Shown: positions 32,768 to 43,050, numbered from the stretch's first letter. The stretch is DNA of 43,050 nt from Azolla pinnata (GCA_037176905.1 JBBBWG010030421.1:29681-72730); one strand, 5' to 3'. Notes: a model not told the origin generated them from the letters alone. Numbers and translations: made by a program.

Positions 32768-34126
32768 ATGGTAGAAAGAAAACAGAGCCAGTTGCAATCG
32801 ACGCCTGCATATCGAGCTTCTTCGTCTTCTTCCAAGAGCTCCGAAGCATGGCATGAGATGGAGCGGATCAATGTGCAGGGCATCAAGGATAACATAGTGA
32901 AGCTAGTGGGCGTCGAGAAATCGAAACGCTATTTCTCTCATTTCCGGAAGTTTCTGAGTGCAGGATTGAGCAAGACCGAGCTCGACAAGCTCGTGGTGAA
33001 GACGATCGGCAAAGAGAATGTCAGGTTGCATAATCAGCTTGTCAGAGCTATATTGAGCAATGCTGTGAAGGCTACCAAATTCCCACCTCTGCCTTCAGAG
33101 GCTGCTCAACATGCGCCTACTAAGCCGCCGCTAATACCATATTCTCCTTGTGTCACGAGCGATGAAGCTACTACATATCATGCCTCGCCATCGACACTAT
33201 CTAACGGAGATTCAGTTCTTTCCTCCCCTCGGCGGGGGAGAACAAAGTCCACTGTCCGTGATCATAAGAGCAGCCATCTCGGTCCTCGAGAAGATAATCT
33301 CAGGCCTTGGACAGATCGTGCTGGGCCGCGGATCGATCATCACCCGACCCCAGATTTGTCGAGACCCACATCGCAGTGCTTTGATGGTGCAACAAAGCTA
33401 CCTGATTCCGAATCGAATAGCTCAGTCGAGCCTCCTTTAAAAAGAGCTCGAGTCGTTGTGCGGCCCTCATCAGATGAAGCTGTTGGGGCAGTTGAATCAT
33501 TCGCGTTATCCGGTGAAGACAGTAGGTTCCGCAAGGAAGAAGAGAGGGAAGAGATCATGCCTTCCTTTCCGATTGGAAGCTCTATCAAGGCACCATTGGG
33601 CGTGCCTTTATGTTTTCAAAGGGGTCACACTAATGAGCACCGCAAGCCATTGCCGCAAGCTCTTCCAGCACGGTTCTTACAAGAAGCTTCAGAAGCAGAT
33701 TTCCTGGAAGCCATTGAGCTTCCAGATGGAAACACTATGCATATGTTTATGGAGGAGATAGCTTCCACCGAGGGCTTACAGTATGTGAGCAGAGATGCTG
33801 CTGATATTCTCAATCTTGCGTTAGATGTGTATTTGAAGAGGTTAATAAAACCATGTATGAACGCCAAAGAATCTCAAGGCTTAGCAAAAACTTCCCCTTC
33901 ATCGAATAAAAGTGCTTTGGAAGGTATCCTACCAGGTAACAAGATTCATCGAAGTATAAATGGTGTATGGTCCAGGCAATCAGGTAGTGAACATGATAAA
34001 GTGAAGATGGGACATGTGATATCTCTTAAAGATTTCAAGTTAGCACTGGATTTGAACCCTCAACCACTTGGAGAAGATTGGCCATTACAGCTCGAAAAGA
34101 TATCTTTGCGTATGCCTTATCAGTAG
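32768..34126 (+). CDS. ADA1: SAGA complex subunit ADA1/HFI1-like transcriptional co-activator
   Basis: Plant ADA1 (Hfi1, SAGA-Tad1 family) is a histone-fold scaffold subunit of the SAGA histone-acetylating co-activator in the nucleus. The uninterrupted frame gives 453 residues from ATG 32768, or 423 from ATG 32858, where the family-like sequence MERINVQGIKDNIVKLVG starts; I think 32858 is at least as likely. From 32858 the N-terminal domain reads KSKRYFSHFRKFLSAGLSK, ELDKLVVKTIGKENV, LHNQLVRAILSNAV. A disordered Ser/Arg/Pro-rich middle follows (SSPRRGRTKS, PPLKRARVV). The C-terminal half has GVPLCFQRG, MEEIASTEGLQYVSRDAADI, LNLALDVYLKRLIKPC (the histone-fold-like helices), and ends SLKDFKLALDLNPQPLGEDW. 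No coding intron is visible. A broken partial copy lies 9.2 kb upstream on the other side of CYP59. Confidence 0.88.
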   Translation: MVERKQSQLQSTPAYRASSSSSKSSEAWHEMERINVQGIKDNIVKLVGVEKSKRYFSHFRKFLSAGLSKTELDKLVVKTIGKENVRLHNQLVRAILSNAVKATKFPPLPSEAAQHAPTKPPLIPYSPCVTSDEATTYHASPSTLSNGDSVLSSPRRGRTKSTVRDHKSSHLGPREDNLRPWTDRAGPRIDHHPTPDLSRPTSQCFDGATKLPDSESNSSVEPPLKRARVVVRPSSDEAVGAVESFALSGEDSRFRKEEEREEIMPSFPIGSSIKAPLGVPLCFQRGHTNEHRKPLPQALPARFLQEASEADFLEAIELPDGNTMHMFMEEIASTEGLQYVSRDAADILNLALDVYLKRLIKPCMNAKESQGLAKTSPSSNKSALEGILPGNKIHRSINGVWSRQSGSEHDKVKMGHVISLKDFKLALDLNPQPLGEDWPLQLEKISLRMPYQ

Positions 34127-36880
34127 CCCGTAAATCTTACTTCACTTAAATCACTAACCCCTGCCAAAGCTAGCTTCAAAAGTCATCTTCCACTGACATT
34201 TTTATATGGACTTGAGGGTGATTGGCCTTCTTCTTGTACTCTATCAGGGCCAGCGTTTTGTATGTTTTACACGACATGGAAGATGATCTCTATTTTGAAG
34301 TAGCTCAAGAAAAGGAAAATTTGCATCAGTATAAATGTTTCATAGAAAAGGCTGGATATAACGGATTATCAAGCTACCATGCTAGGAATGATTAATCCCC
34401 TTGTAAACAGTAGTCGTCAATGCTTTACTATACCCGACTTTGCTTCGTTTGGATGTTATCCAAACAGTGTAATGGCTTGCTCATGTCCCTGGAAAGGAAC
34501 CCTTTCTTATCATTTTACTGTCGATGCTCAAGCCAATTGATATGTAACAGAGACAGTTTTGCTTCAAATGTGAGTTTACTCTTGTTTTTCTACCTCACCC
34601 AACTTTTCTGTGTATATTAACTTGCTAATATTGCAGATTTAGCATGGCTTGAACAGTATTTGTTATCCGCTTACATGATATTGAACAGTGTCAATGGTGG
34701 AGGCAGTTATTGTTCAAATGTGAGTTTACTCTCTTGTTCTTTTTATCCTACTGTCATTCATTCTCTACCATGTTTATTGACTTAGGGTTACGGTGGATTT
34801 AACATGGCTTGACCAATTTTTTGTTGTCTCTGTAATGAGGGATTATGACAACGTTTTTTGTCAACCAAATCAAATACCTACAAGGTTAGATTGTTGTTGA
34901 TACTTTAACTGGTTTTTTTGTTCATGCATGTAGATGTCACGAAGATTATATAAATTCAGATGGTCCTGCAGATATTCTGGAGTATCAGGATTCATACTTT
35001 TAGCCAGCAAAAGCAGAATATATTTTCTGAGTCCCTTATTCCCTTTTGCCCTTATGATACACTGTAGATATTGTCCTTGCTTGGACAGGCTCCTTCATGG
35101 ACTATAATTACGAGCTACATTGATGAGCTATGTTATGTTTGTCACTCTCCAGGTGCATTACATGCATTGAAGCAGAGTAACTGTCTTCCTTTGACAACTA
35201 ACAATGTTTTGTTCTCGGATGAGGACAGACATTTCTATCTTTGGTTTTCTCATCCAGCAACGCTTGGCTCTTAATGGTTCTTTGTCCAATATCCATGCTA
35301 GATGTAATCTCTCGTAGATGTTTTGCATTTATCCAATTAGTTTCTGTATGAACCTTACTACTTATGGAGGCGATGTGTGGTATGTTCTTTATATAACTTC
35401 AGTTTTACTGCAAAAGATGAAACTTGGGTAACGTTTCCTTGAATGCTTTCAGGGGTTTTTTACTAAGGGCATTTGAAGGATCAGAGACGCAACGAGCTAC
35501 TTGTTGGAAAAGTTTCTCCAAATTTTATTTTGTTTACAGAGTTTAATGTAGTTCTTTTGTAAGTCAATTATCATTGGAATTCAGCTGCTAATAAGTCGAA
35601 AGGTCCAATTTGAGATGACACTGCTATTTGCTGAATCGTTTATTTAACAGCTCACTGAAATTTTCTGTTTGTAGGCTCTCTGCCTGATTGCATGGACGAG
35701 GATTTCTTCTCAGCAGATTGTTTGTTTCAGGGTGATAAAAAGCTCTCAAAGCTTTTCATTCAGATTCTATGCCGGAATCCTTGTATTCAGAGCTGATTGT
35801 GGTAATCTCTTGTAGACATAAGCCCATCACAACTTTCTGAATCATGCCAGGATGACAAATGCTAGTTCTTCTGTTAGTAGATATGAAGTTTTGATTGTCA
35901 GGGTGATAGCTATGACATGTACTTAATTGAGCCATGTCTTCTTCCGATTTGCTTTGCTTTTTCTGCAATATGGTGCTCAGGTCCAGGGTATTGGGTATGT
36001 AGCTGATGCGATCCTCTGTTATCAACAATCACAACAATAAACTGCACATAAGTTCAGCAGTTGCAAAAAGGCTTTGTAATCTATCAAGGTTGCTGGCTAC
36101 AGCTCCGTTCACTTTGTCTTATTCCACTTGTGAAGTATTTGCATAATCTGTTGATAAACTACACCAGCTGGATATGGCCTGACTACAGGAACATATATGC
36201 TTTGCAGATCTCCACATGGATTTGCTGTGGATATCCATTCCCTTAAGCTTCAGTTGGATTGATACAGAGTGAATACTTGGCTGCATATCTCTTCTCCAAC
36301 TAGTGAAATATAACCCTTCTGCACAAATCACCTTCAGAAAGCTCAGATGGAGATTGCTAAAGCCATAGCTTAGGTGAGTTTTTTTTTTTTTTTTTTTTTT
36401 GCATCAGCCCTGCTCTTACATCTGCTTTTCCAGAATGCCTGTCTCTGTTTTGTGATGAAGGTGCTTTTCCATTTGCATCCAGAATGCCTGTCCCATCTTT
36501 GTGTTGAAGGAAAGCCTCAGATGCCTGGTTGAGCCATTTGTTCCACCCGTCCTTTGTTATCCCCTGAATTGCTCCATGGAAAAGAATTCCATCTTGTGGA
36601 TTTGATATGTGCTTCATACTCCTATAGGAATCAAAACAGAATACAAACTTCTTTAGCGCGAGAAATAATGCCAGCTGCAGATCAGTTGCAATGCTTCTTT
36701 CTCTTCTTGTTGATAATTCTGTGCAGTCTGATGGCTTTCTAATACTTGTCCAATATGTTGCTGCACCATGTTGGCTCACTATGCTATGAAATGTGTTGAT
36801 CGAGTCTGGTATGCCTTTTCGGCTTTCTAGCTTGCCTTAAAAGCTGCGGAACATCTAACCAGAAAAAGGATCATAACATT
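34127..36880. other. Region downstream of the ADA1-like gene, with one 150-base duplication
   Basis: AT-rich DNA without a recognised gene; the first part is presumably 3' untranslated sequence. A diverged direct duplication lies at about 34560-34708 and 34709-34850: both copies start TTCAAATGTGAGTTTACTC and contain TTTARCATGGCTTGAMCA. A T run of about 22 occurs at 36379-36400. CTTTTCCAGAATGCCTGTC-like sequence occurs twice near 36427 and 36479. Confidence 0.55.
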
Positions 36881-38095
36881 GTGCTCTACCATGAAGGTAA
36901 TGCAGGATTTGATTGAGCTTGACCGGGCAGCACAAGGCTTGCTCTTCTGTTCTACCTTGAAAGTAGTGCAGTATTTGATTGACCTTGACCTGGCAACTGA
37001 AGGCTTGCAATATTCTGTTCTATCATGAAGGTAGTGCAGGATTTGATTGAGCTTGATCAAGGCTTGCAATACTCTGTTTTGCCATGAAGATTGTGCAGGA
37101 TTTGATTGAGCTTGACCCGGCAATCTGTTTTACCATGACCAGTAGGGCAGGATTTGAACTTGACCTGGCAACACAAGGCTTGCACTGTACTGTTCTTACC
37201 ATGAAGGTAGTGCAGGGTTTGAGTTTGACCTGACAAGAGAAGGCCTGCAATACTCTGTTCTACCATGAAAGTAATGATGCAGGATCTCACCTTGACCTGG
37301 CAAATCTGTTCTACCGTGAAGGCAGTGCAGGATTTGATTGAGCTTCACCTGACAACATAAGGCTTGCAATATTGTGTTCTACCATGGAAGTAATGATGCA
37401 GGATCTGAGCTTGACCTGGCAAAGTAAGGCTTGCAATAATCTGTCACCCCATGGAAGAAATGATGCAGGGATCTGAGCTTGACCTGGGAATCTGTTTTCA
37501 CCATGACAAGTAGTGCAGGAATTGAACTTGACATGGCAACCTAGAAAAGTCTTGCACTATTCTGTTCCACCATGAAGGTAGGTAGTGCAGGATTTGAGCT
37601 TGACATGGCAAAGTAAGGCTTGCAATAATCTGTCACCCCATGGAAGAAATGATGCAGGGATCTGAGCTTGACCTGGGAATCTGTTTTCACCATGACAAGT
37701 AGTGCAGGAATTGAACTTGACATGGCAACCTAGAAAAGTCTTGCACTATTCTGTTCCACCATGAAGGTAGGTAGTGCAGGATTTGAGCTTGACATGGCAA
37801 CAAGCAATACTCTGTTCTGCTACCATTTGAGCTATAGACCCAGCAATCTGTTCTACCAGGAAGGTAATGCAGAATCTGCAGCTGAACTTGAATGAGCTTG
37901 GCAACATCAGAGGCTTTGCAGAAATTCTGTTCCACCATGAAGTATAATGCAGGATTTTTGAGCTTGACCTTGTTATCTACCATGAAGGTGAGTGCAGGAT
38001 TTGAAGCTTTTGACCTGGGTTTCCCCACCATGAAGTAATGCAGGATTTTTTTTTGAACTTGACCATGAAAGGGGAATTTGGCAGCAGGAAGGCTT
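36880..38095. repeat. Minisatellite of about 60-75 bases, with a 189-base higher-order unit
   Basis: About sixteen degenerate units run in one direction. The unit contains TTGAGCTTGACCTGGCAA, then AAGGCTTGCAATACTCTG, then TTCTACCATGAAGGTAGTGC and AGGATTTGA. Units vary in length by loss of the GGCTTGCAAT part. Within the array a block of several units is duplicated as a whole: 37421-37609 and 37610-37798 are virtually identical over 189 bases. No gene is seen; the open frames here are repeats of the unit. Confidence 0.92.
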
Positions 38096-38344
38096 GCATT
38101 GCAAAAAATTGTCGTTGAAGGGAAAGTCGAAGTCAATATGCAGGAATTTGAGCACGACTTGGAATCGATCAAACACTCCGATTTTGTCTGCATTTCTGGC
38201 TAGTTCCTAATGTTGTGCATGCTTGTTCCTTGTGAGCTGCAGAGCAGGGGAATCAGGAATCGAGTTCCCCGGCGGAGATCGATGGAGCCATGGATTCGGA
38301 ACAGACGAGTTCCGGGAGGATCATGTCACTGCCATACAGATCGA

Positions 38345-38371
38345 GGATCGGATCGGATCGGATCGGATCGG
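38345..38371. repeat. (GGATC)n pentanucleotide run
   Basis: Five perfect GGATC units. A (GGAC)n run follows at about 38511-38530. Both are short and lie in DNA with no recognised gene. Confidence 0.92.
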
Positions 38372-38755
38372 ACCTTAGCAGCAGAGATGATGCCCTCGTA
38401 AGAGATTCTCGACTCGAGCCTTAATCGGGAGCTAGCAGAATCGCGACATTAAGAGTCTAGGTCCTTGGTCTGTTCACACTTGGCCTCGCGAATCGTCTCC
38501 TGTTCCGATCGGACGGACGGACGGACGGACGAGATCTGCTCTCTCTCCTTTTTTACCGCCCCGAACGCTTGCGGTAAGAAAACGTCGCAATTAATAAGAA
38601 AAGAAAAAGCTTCGCTAGATCTCGGCCGATGGATCGATCGATCACGTGCGCATTCATTGCGTGCGTGAAATCGTCGGAGCTGCCCCGACATATTCGGTTT
38701 CGTGTTCTTCTTCCTTGAGGACAGCAAGTTGCGAATCTTCCAGACCACTTGCCGA

Positions 38756-38787
38756 CCTAACCCTAACCCTAACCCTAACCCTAACCC
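38756..38787. repeat. Hexameric CCCTAA (TTAGGG-type) telomere-like repeat
   Basis: Five consecutive CCCTAA units on the + strand. The period is 6, not the 7 of the usual plant TTTAGGG type seen at 11315-11336 in this same window. Confidence 0.92.
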
Positions 38788-39370
38788 AGTGGACCGATGC
38801 TTTGCAGACCCCTGCATGAACTGAATCGAGAGCCCAGAAGCCAGAGGGACTCTGGATCAACCTTGTCGATGTTTGAGCTAGACTTTTTATCAGACTGCAG
38901 AAGCTGACGCGGTGCATGCTTTGCCAAGTGACATGCTTGCATGAATGCCGAGCGATGGCGACGATCGTTAGCACGCATAACGACTTTGCTTCAATTTTTA
39001 ACAGGAAGCATTATAGTGATCCGATTCTTACGAGCGATGACCCTGTTTCAAGACGCTAACGTTTGCTCCGCCCCCGACTGATTCGTCGGCTTTAGCTGCC
39101 GTTTTTTGCAAAGCCAAAGAGACTGATTCGAGCCGTACGGAATCGGAATCGGAAACTTTGGATCGATGTCTTCGTTTGCTTTGCATGCGCTGTTGTTGCT
39201 GAAACCCTAAACGCTAACTATATGACGTGCGTGCCTTCATCGTTTTGCAGTTATCGTTTTGTTATACGAATGAATACCTTGGTTAATGATGTGCAAGATT
39301 TGCGGCTCAAAACGCAAAGCCCTAACAAACCTAAAGAAGGACCAAGAACCCCAAACCATCGAGTTTGCGG

Positions 39371-39580
39371 CTCAAAATGCAAACCCTAACGAACCCTAAC
39401 AAACCCTAATAAAACCCTAACAAACCCTAACAAACCCTAATAAAACCCTAACAAACCCTAACAAACCCTAATAAAACCCTAACAAACCCTAACAAACCCT
39501 AACAAACCCTAATAAGACCCTAACAAACCCTAATAAAACCCTAACAAACTCTAATAAAACCCTACTATAAACCCGAACTA
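39371..39580. repeat. Telomere-like variant array, CCCTAACAAA/CCCTAATAAAA units
   Basis: About eighteen CCCTAA cores are separated by CAAA or TAAAA spacers. The order of spacers itself repeats (two CAAA then one TAAAA), giving a larger period of about 31 bases at 39400-39480. The array decays after about 39550. Confidence 0.9.
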
Positions 39581-39724
39581 AACAGGAAAAAAAAAAAAGA
39601 GCGGATAAAATAATGAGAATTGTTTTTTAAAAAAAGCAAACAGGAATTTTATTAGGAAAAAAAGAGAGTGGATAAATAATGAGTGGATGACAAGGGGAAA
39701 AAACCAATAATTCAAATAAATAAA

Positions 39725-39764
39725 TATATATATATATATATATATAAATATATATATATATATG
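39725..39764. repeat. (TA)n microsatellite
   Basis: A TA run interrupted once by AAA, directly left of the CATGCATG-rich minisatellite. Confidence 0.9.
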
Positions 39765-39920
39765 TAATGGCCATGTTACATACGTGCCCACACATGGCGG
39801 CGATGCACATGCTCATGCATGCCATGCCATGCACAGCCATACATACATATCCGTCCATACATGGCCATGCTCGTATGCCCTCATCGATACATACGCGCAT
39901 ATCATGCATGGCCATGCATG

Positions 39921-40158
39921 GCCATGCGCGCGCGCACGTGCATTCACCCACACATGCATGGCCATGCGCGCGCGCACGTGCATTCACCCACACATGCATG
40001 GCCATGTGCGCGCGCACGTGCATTCATCCACACATGCATGGCCATGCGCTCGCGCATGTGCATTCATCCACACATGCATGGCCATGCGCGCGCGCATGTG
40101 CATTCATCCACACATGCATGGCCATGCGCGCGCATGTGCATTCACCCACACATGCATG
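39921..40158. repeat. 40-base minisatellite with alternating purine-pyrimidine core
   Basis: Six units in register (39921, 39961, 40001, 40041, 40081, and a shortened one from 40121). Each holds GCCATGCGCGCGCGCACGTG followed by CATTCACCCACACATGCATG. The first half contains 20 bases of strict purine-pyrimidine alternation with a CG run, a CACGTG palindrome and, at the unit junction, CATGCATGGCCATG. The flank to about 40280 consists of CATGCATACA/TACATACA runs. The open frames across it in three phases reflect a repeat free of stops. Confidence 0.94.
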
Positions 40159-40280
40159 GCCATGAGCGCATGCATTCATGCGCACATGCATGCATACATG
40201 GATGCACACATACATGGATGCACGCATGCACACATGCACGCATACATGCATGCACACATACATACATACATACATACATA

Positions 40281-40382
40281 CAGAAGGAAGAAGAAGCAAG
40301 AAGAAGAAGAAGAAGAAGAAGAAGAAGAAGAGAAGCAAGAAGAAGAAGAAGAAGAAGAAGAAGAAGAAGAAAGAAGAAGAGA
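40281..40382. repeat. (GAA)n purine tract
   Basis: AGAAGA triplets with two AGAGAAGCAAGAAG interruptions. Read forward it gives poly-Lys/Glu/Arg in different frames, none supported as protein. Confidence 0.92.
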
Positions 40383-40559
40383 AGCTTGGCTATGGCTATG
40401 GAAGCTCTCCCCCTCGCGCCCGTTCCTTCTCTCCCTTCTCCTTTTCCTTTTCCTGTTCCTGTTCCTTTTCCCTTCTGCGGAGGCCTTTCCTTGACAGGAG
40501 CTGACAGCAGCGCCGTTCCTTTCTTCGCCGGCAAAGCGCACAACTGTAGTGCCTTTCTT

Positions 40560-41340
40560 TCCTTCTTTCTCCCTTGCGTGCTTTCCTTCTTTCTTTCAAT
40601 GTCAGCAACAACGTCCCTGCCAGCGGGGAAGGAGAAGAAAAGAAAGGATCTCGATGTAAAGCTTGCCCCTTGAGCAGCAGCAGCAGCAGCAGATCTGATC
40701 GCCATCATCATCACCACCACCATTGCCATCATCATCATCATCAGCCTTTGTTTGCAAACGCTGGCCACTGGTCTTTCTTTCTTTCCTTCCATCGTCAGAC
40801 AAACCACGGTCAGAGAAGAAAAGGAAGATAAGATAACAATGGGAGCTCGCTCTTGAGCTGCCGACCTCCTCCTCCTCGTCTTCATCAAACCTCATTTGCA
40901 AACGCTGCTAAACAGGCGTCTTTCTTGCTTTCTTCCTTTCTTCTTTCGTCGTTAGCAGAAACACAAACCGAGAAAGAGAAGGAAGTAAAAAAGAATGGGA
41001 GAAGCAGTCGAAGCTCGCTCCTGAGCTGTGGACCAGATAAAAAGAGAGATAATGGGAAAATCAATGGAAATTCGCTCTTGAGCATCAGACATTATCACCA
41101 TCATTATCATCAAGCTTTGTCTGCGAAAGGGCGAGAACAGAGAAAAACAAAAGCAAAGATAAGGGGAGAATCAATGGAAGCTTGCTTTTGACTTAGCAGA
41201 CCTCATCATCAACCATCTTCGGTAAACTCGAACAGTCGTCTATTTCTCCTTCTTCCTCAGCAGAAACTGGAGCACAAGAAAAGGAAGATTAACGCAGTTC
41301 ATGATCGTCAGCATCAACATTTGCCGAAATTAAACTCCTT
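40560..41340. repeat. Degenerate tandem array, units of about 60-165 bases
   Basis: A landmark of the type GAARCTYGCTCTTGAGC occurs at about 40660, 40844, 41009, 41069 and 41176. It is followed by CAGAC or GACC, CATCATCA triplets, a TTTGCAAACGCTG or TTTGTCTGCGAAAG motif, a CTTTC-rich tract, and AGAGAAAAGGAAGATAA-like sequence with AATGGGA. The units are strongly diverged and unequal in length. No gene recognised. Confidence 0.7.
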
Positions 41341-42230
41341 CTCATTTCTCTTTTTTTCAATCATCATCAGATTCATATTCTTCATCTTCATCATTATCTT
41401 CTTTCTCTCCTCTTTTTCTCGTTCCTCTTCCTCCTCTTCAATATCAGTATATCTTTATCAGAAAAGAAACGCACATCTGCAGGTAAATACTTTGCCTTCG
41501 TCTTCTTCATGTTCATGTTCGTGTTCATCATTGTTGTAGTGCCCTATCTTCTTCCCTTTCATCTTCATGCTCGTTGTTCGTGTTTATGGTCAGTTTCATG
41601 TTCATCCATACTCGTCCATCTTCCTCTTCACCTCATCGTATGGTTATTCTTGATATCAGTATCTTTCATTTCAGAAGTTAGCTATACATCGGCTAATTTG
41701 ATCCTCATACCATGTTTTCTTGCTTTCTTCATTCATTCATTCATTCATTCTTCGTTCCTTTGTTCGTTCATTCACTCTTGTTTATCCATTGTTTTTTCTG
41801 CATGATTGCTTGCTTTCTTTCTTCGACTATCTGTCCTCTATTAGTTCTTGTCACAGCGTCGATTATCACTGATTTTTGCGCCATATTTATTCTCATCAGT
41901 ACCAAAACAATTACTTCCATTTTCTCGCCACCGCGTCACCTTCATAATGTGTTCATTATCAGCCGTTTCAAGCTACTTAATATAACATCCGCAGCTCGAT
42001 TTTCACCATCCCTAAGCTTCTCTTTCATTTCTTTCGGGCCTCTTCCAGAATCTTCTTTCATTCTGGACTTCCAGAATCTTTCCGTGCATAGACTTTCACC
42101 AGAATCAAGTGTTCATTTCAACTTGATCTGCCTGTGTGAATGTAGTGAAAGTTTTTATTCTTGTTGTTTAGATCTCAGTTATACAATTTAACAATTTTGA
42201 ATTTTGTAAGTACAAAGACGTATGTCTATA
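41341..42230. other. Pyrimidine-rich region with no recognised gene
   Basis: T/C-rich DNA with weak TTCATCTTCAT-type low complexity and a (CATT)n run at 41733-41751. The longest frame encodes Phe/Ser/Ile-rich residues with no family resemblance. Confidence 0.5.
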
Positions 42231-42233
42231 CAT

Positions 42234-42345
42234 GCATACACATACATTTGTATACACAACATACACATGTACGTGTGCACATGAATGCATACACATACAT
42301 TTGTATACACAACATACACATGTACGTGTGCACATGAATGCATAC
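42234..42345. repeat. 53-base direct duplication, ACACATAC-rich
   Basis: Two adjacent units, about 42234-42286 and 42287-42339, with CATACATTTGTATACACAAC at 42241 and 42294 and ACATGTACGTGTGCACATGA in both. A third partial unit begins at 42338. Confidence 0.93.
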
Positions 42346-43050
42346 ACGTACACAGATGCAATTGAAGTCACTTGTATACATATATATTTTTTTCCCAAAA
42401 CTTATCCTGTCATTAGTTATAAATAATGCCAAATGGCTACAATAACCCAAATGGGGAATTCGTATACATTGCATGTAACTACTACTACGGAGGTGGAAAA
42501 TGCCACCTAGGAGTAAAATTGCATATAACAATATTATTATGGATCTCACTTATGTATTTATATATACTAGGTATACGTATGTGGTGCATATACGTGTGCA
42601 CATGCTCAAGAGGCCGTCTTTTTTAATAGGATTTAATGCAAGGCACACCATTTAGAGAGTCTCCATTTTTATGTACTACTAAAATGGTCATTAGATTATA
42701 CAAGCATGTCATTGATTAGAGAAGCAAAGAAGTCTTAATAGCTAAAGGTAATAAAAGAGCATAACAAATAGGTTAGAAAAGCTGTTATAGTATATTATGT
42801 CTGCTTCACAAATTTGAATTCCACCTTAAGATCCTTTTCTTCACGATATGGTGAGAAACAAGATAAGGATGATGCGTTCAACAGTTTTAAAACATCATGA
42901 TGGTCAGTGCGCTTATGAAAGCCCAAAGGATTTCTGTCAATGGCTCTTAAACGAACAAAGCCCGCGAATGATCCTAAGGTCCTTTCTTTCTTGTGCAAGA
43001 TGAAGATAAGGAAGAATAAAGTGTTTGGTGAAGAAGAAGAAAAAAAAGAA
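42346..43050. other. Right edge, no gene assigned
   Basis: AT-rich DNA. A 67-codon open frame on the - strand (42795-42998) has no ATG start and no family resemblance I can name; it would need sequence beyond the window to judge. GAA triplets lie at the extreme right edge. Confidence 0.4.

Noticed and set aside
39784-40494. Overlapping His/Ala/Met-rich frames across the 40-base minisatellite
   Set aside because: Three phases and both strands are open because the repeat lacks stops; no real protein feature.
42795-42998. 67-codon - strand frame at the right edge
   Set aside because: No ATG, no recognised family, and any upstream exon would lie outside the window.

Overview
This is nuclear DNA from a land plant. 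The evidence is a secreted plant-type pectin methylesterase, a CYP59-type cyclophilin with RRM and zinc knuckle, a plant-style SAGA ADA1/HFI1 subunit, GT-AG introns of about 80 to 1100 bases, and many TTTAGGG-type (AAACCCTA) telomere-like repeats. The proteins are conserved but clearly diverged from the Arabidopsis forms I remember, and the DNA is unusually rich in simple repeats and minisatellites. A non-flowering lineage (lycophyte, fern or bryophyte) is possible, but I cannot fix the species. Two assembly gaps lie at 10491-10500 and 22105-22204.

Layout, all genes on the + strand. 1-970: a long ATGGTG-type array. 1004-5642: CLP1-like polyribonucleotide kinase / mRNA 3'-end factor in ten exons. 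5643-10683: gene-poor DNA with CATGCATG-rich repeats, (ATT)n arrays and a cluster of short transposons with inverted ends. 10684-14449: pectin methylesterase in five exons, with tandem repeats filling introns 3 and 4. 16450-20757: one uninterrupted frame of 1435 codons for a TFIIIC-beta-like WD40 protein with an AT-hook and RG-rich region. 21625-21962: another copy of the short transposon family. 22628-23945: a decayed partial duplicate of the ADA1-like gene. 24267-28991: CYP59-like cyclophilin in fourteen exons, with a different inverted-repeat element in intron 10. 31810-34126: the intact ADA1/HFI1-like gene. 34127-43050: no gene I can support, but a series of minisatellites and telomere-like arrays.

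The genes are not an operon or a cluster with one product. Four of the five do act in nuclear gene expression: CLP1 in pre-mRNA 3' processing and tRNA splicing, the WD40 protein in RNA polymerase III initiation, CYP59 in RNA polymerase II C-terminal domain and RNA processing, and ADA1 in the SAGA co-activator. The esterase acts in the cell wall. I read this as ordinary gene neighbourhood.

I found no clear new enzymatic system. The observations most worth following are: the CLP1 exon 4 acceptor that appears to have to move past an in-frame stop; the direct duplication of the ADA1 locus on either side of CYP59; a family of about 400-base inverted-repeat elements; and several structured minisatellites, including a 40-base unit with Z-DNA potential and a 189-base higher-order repeat.
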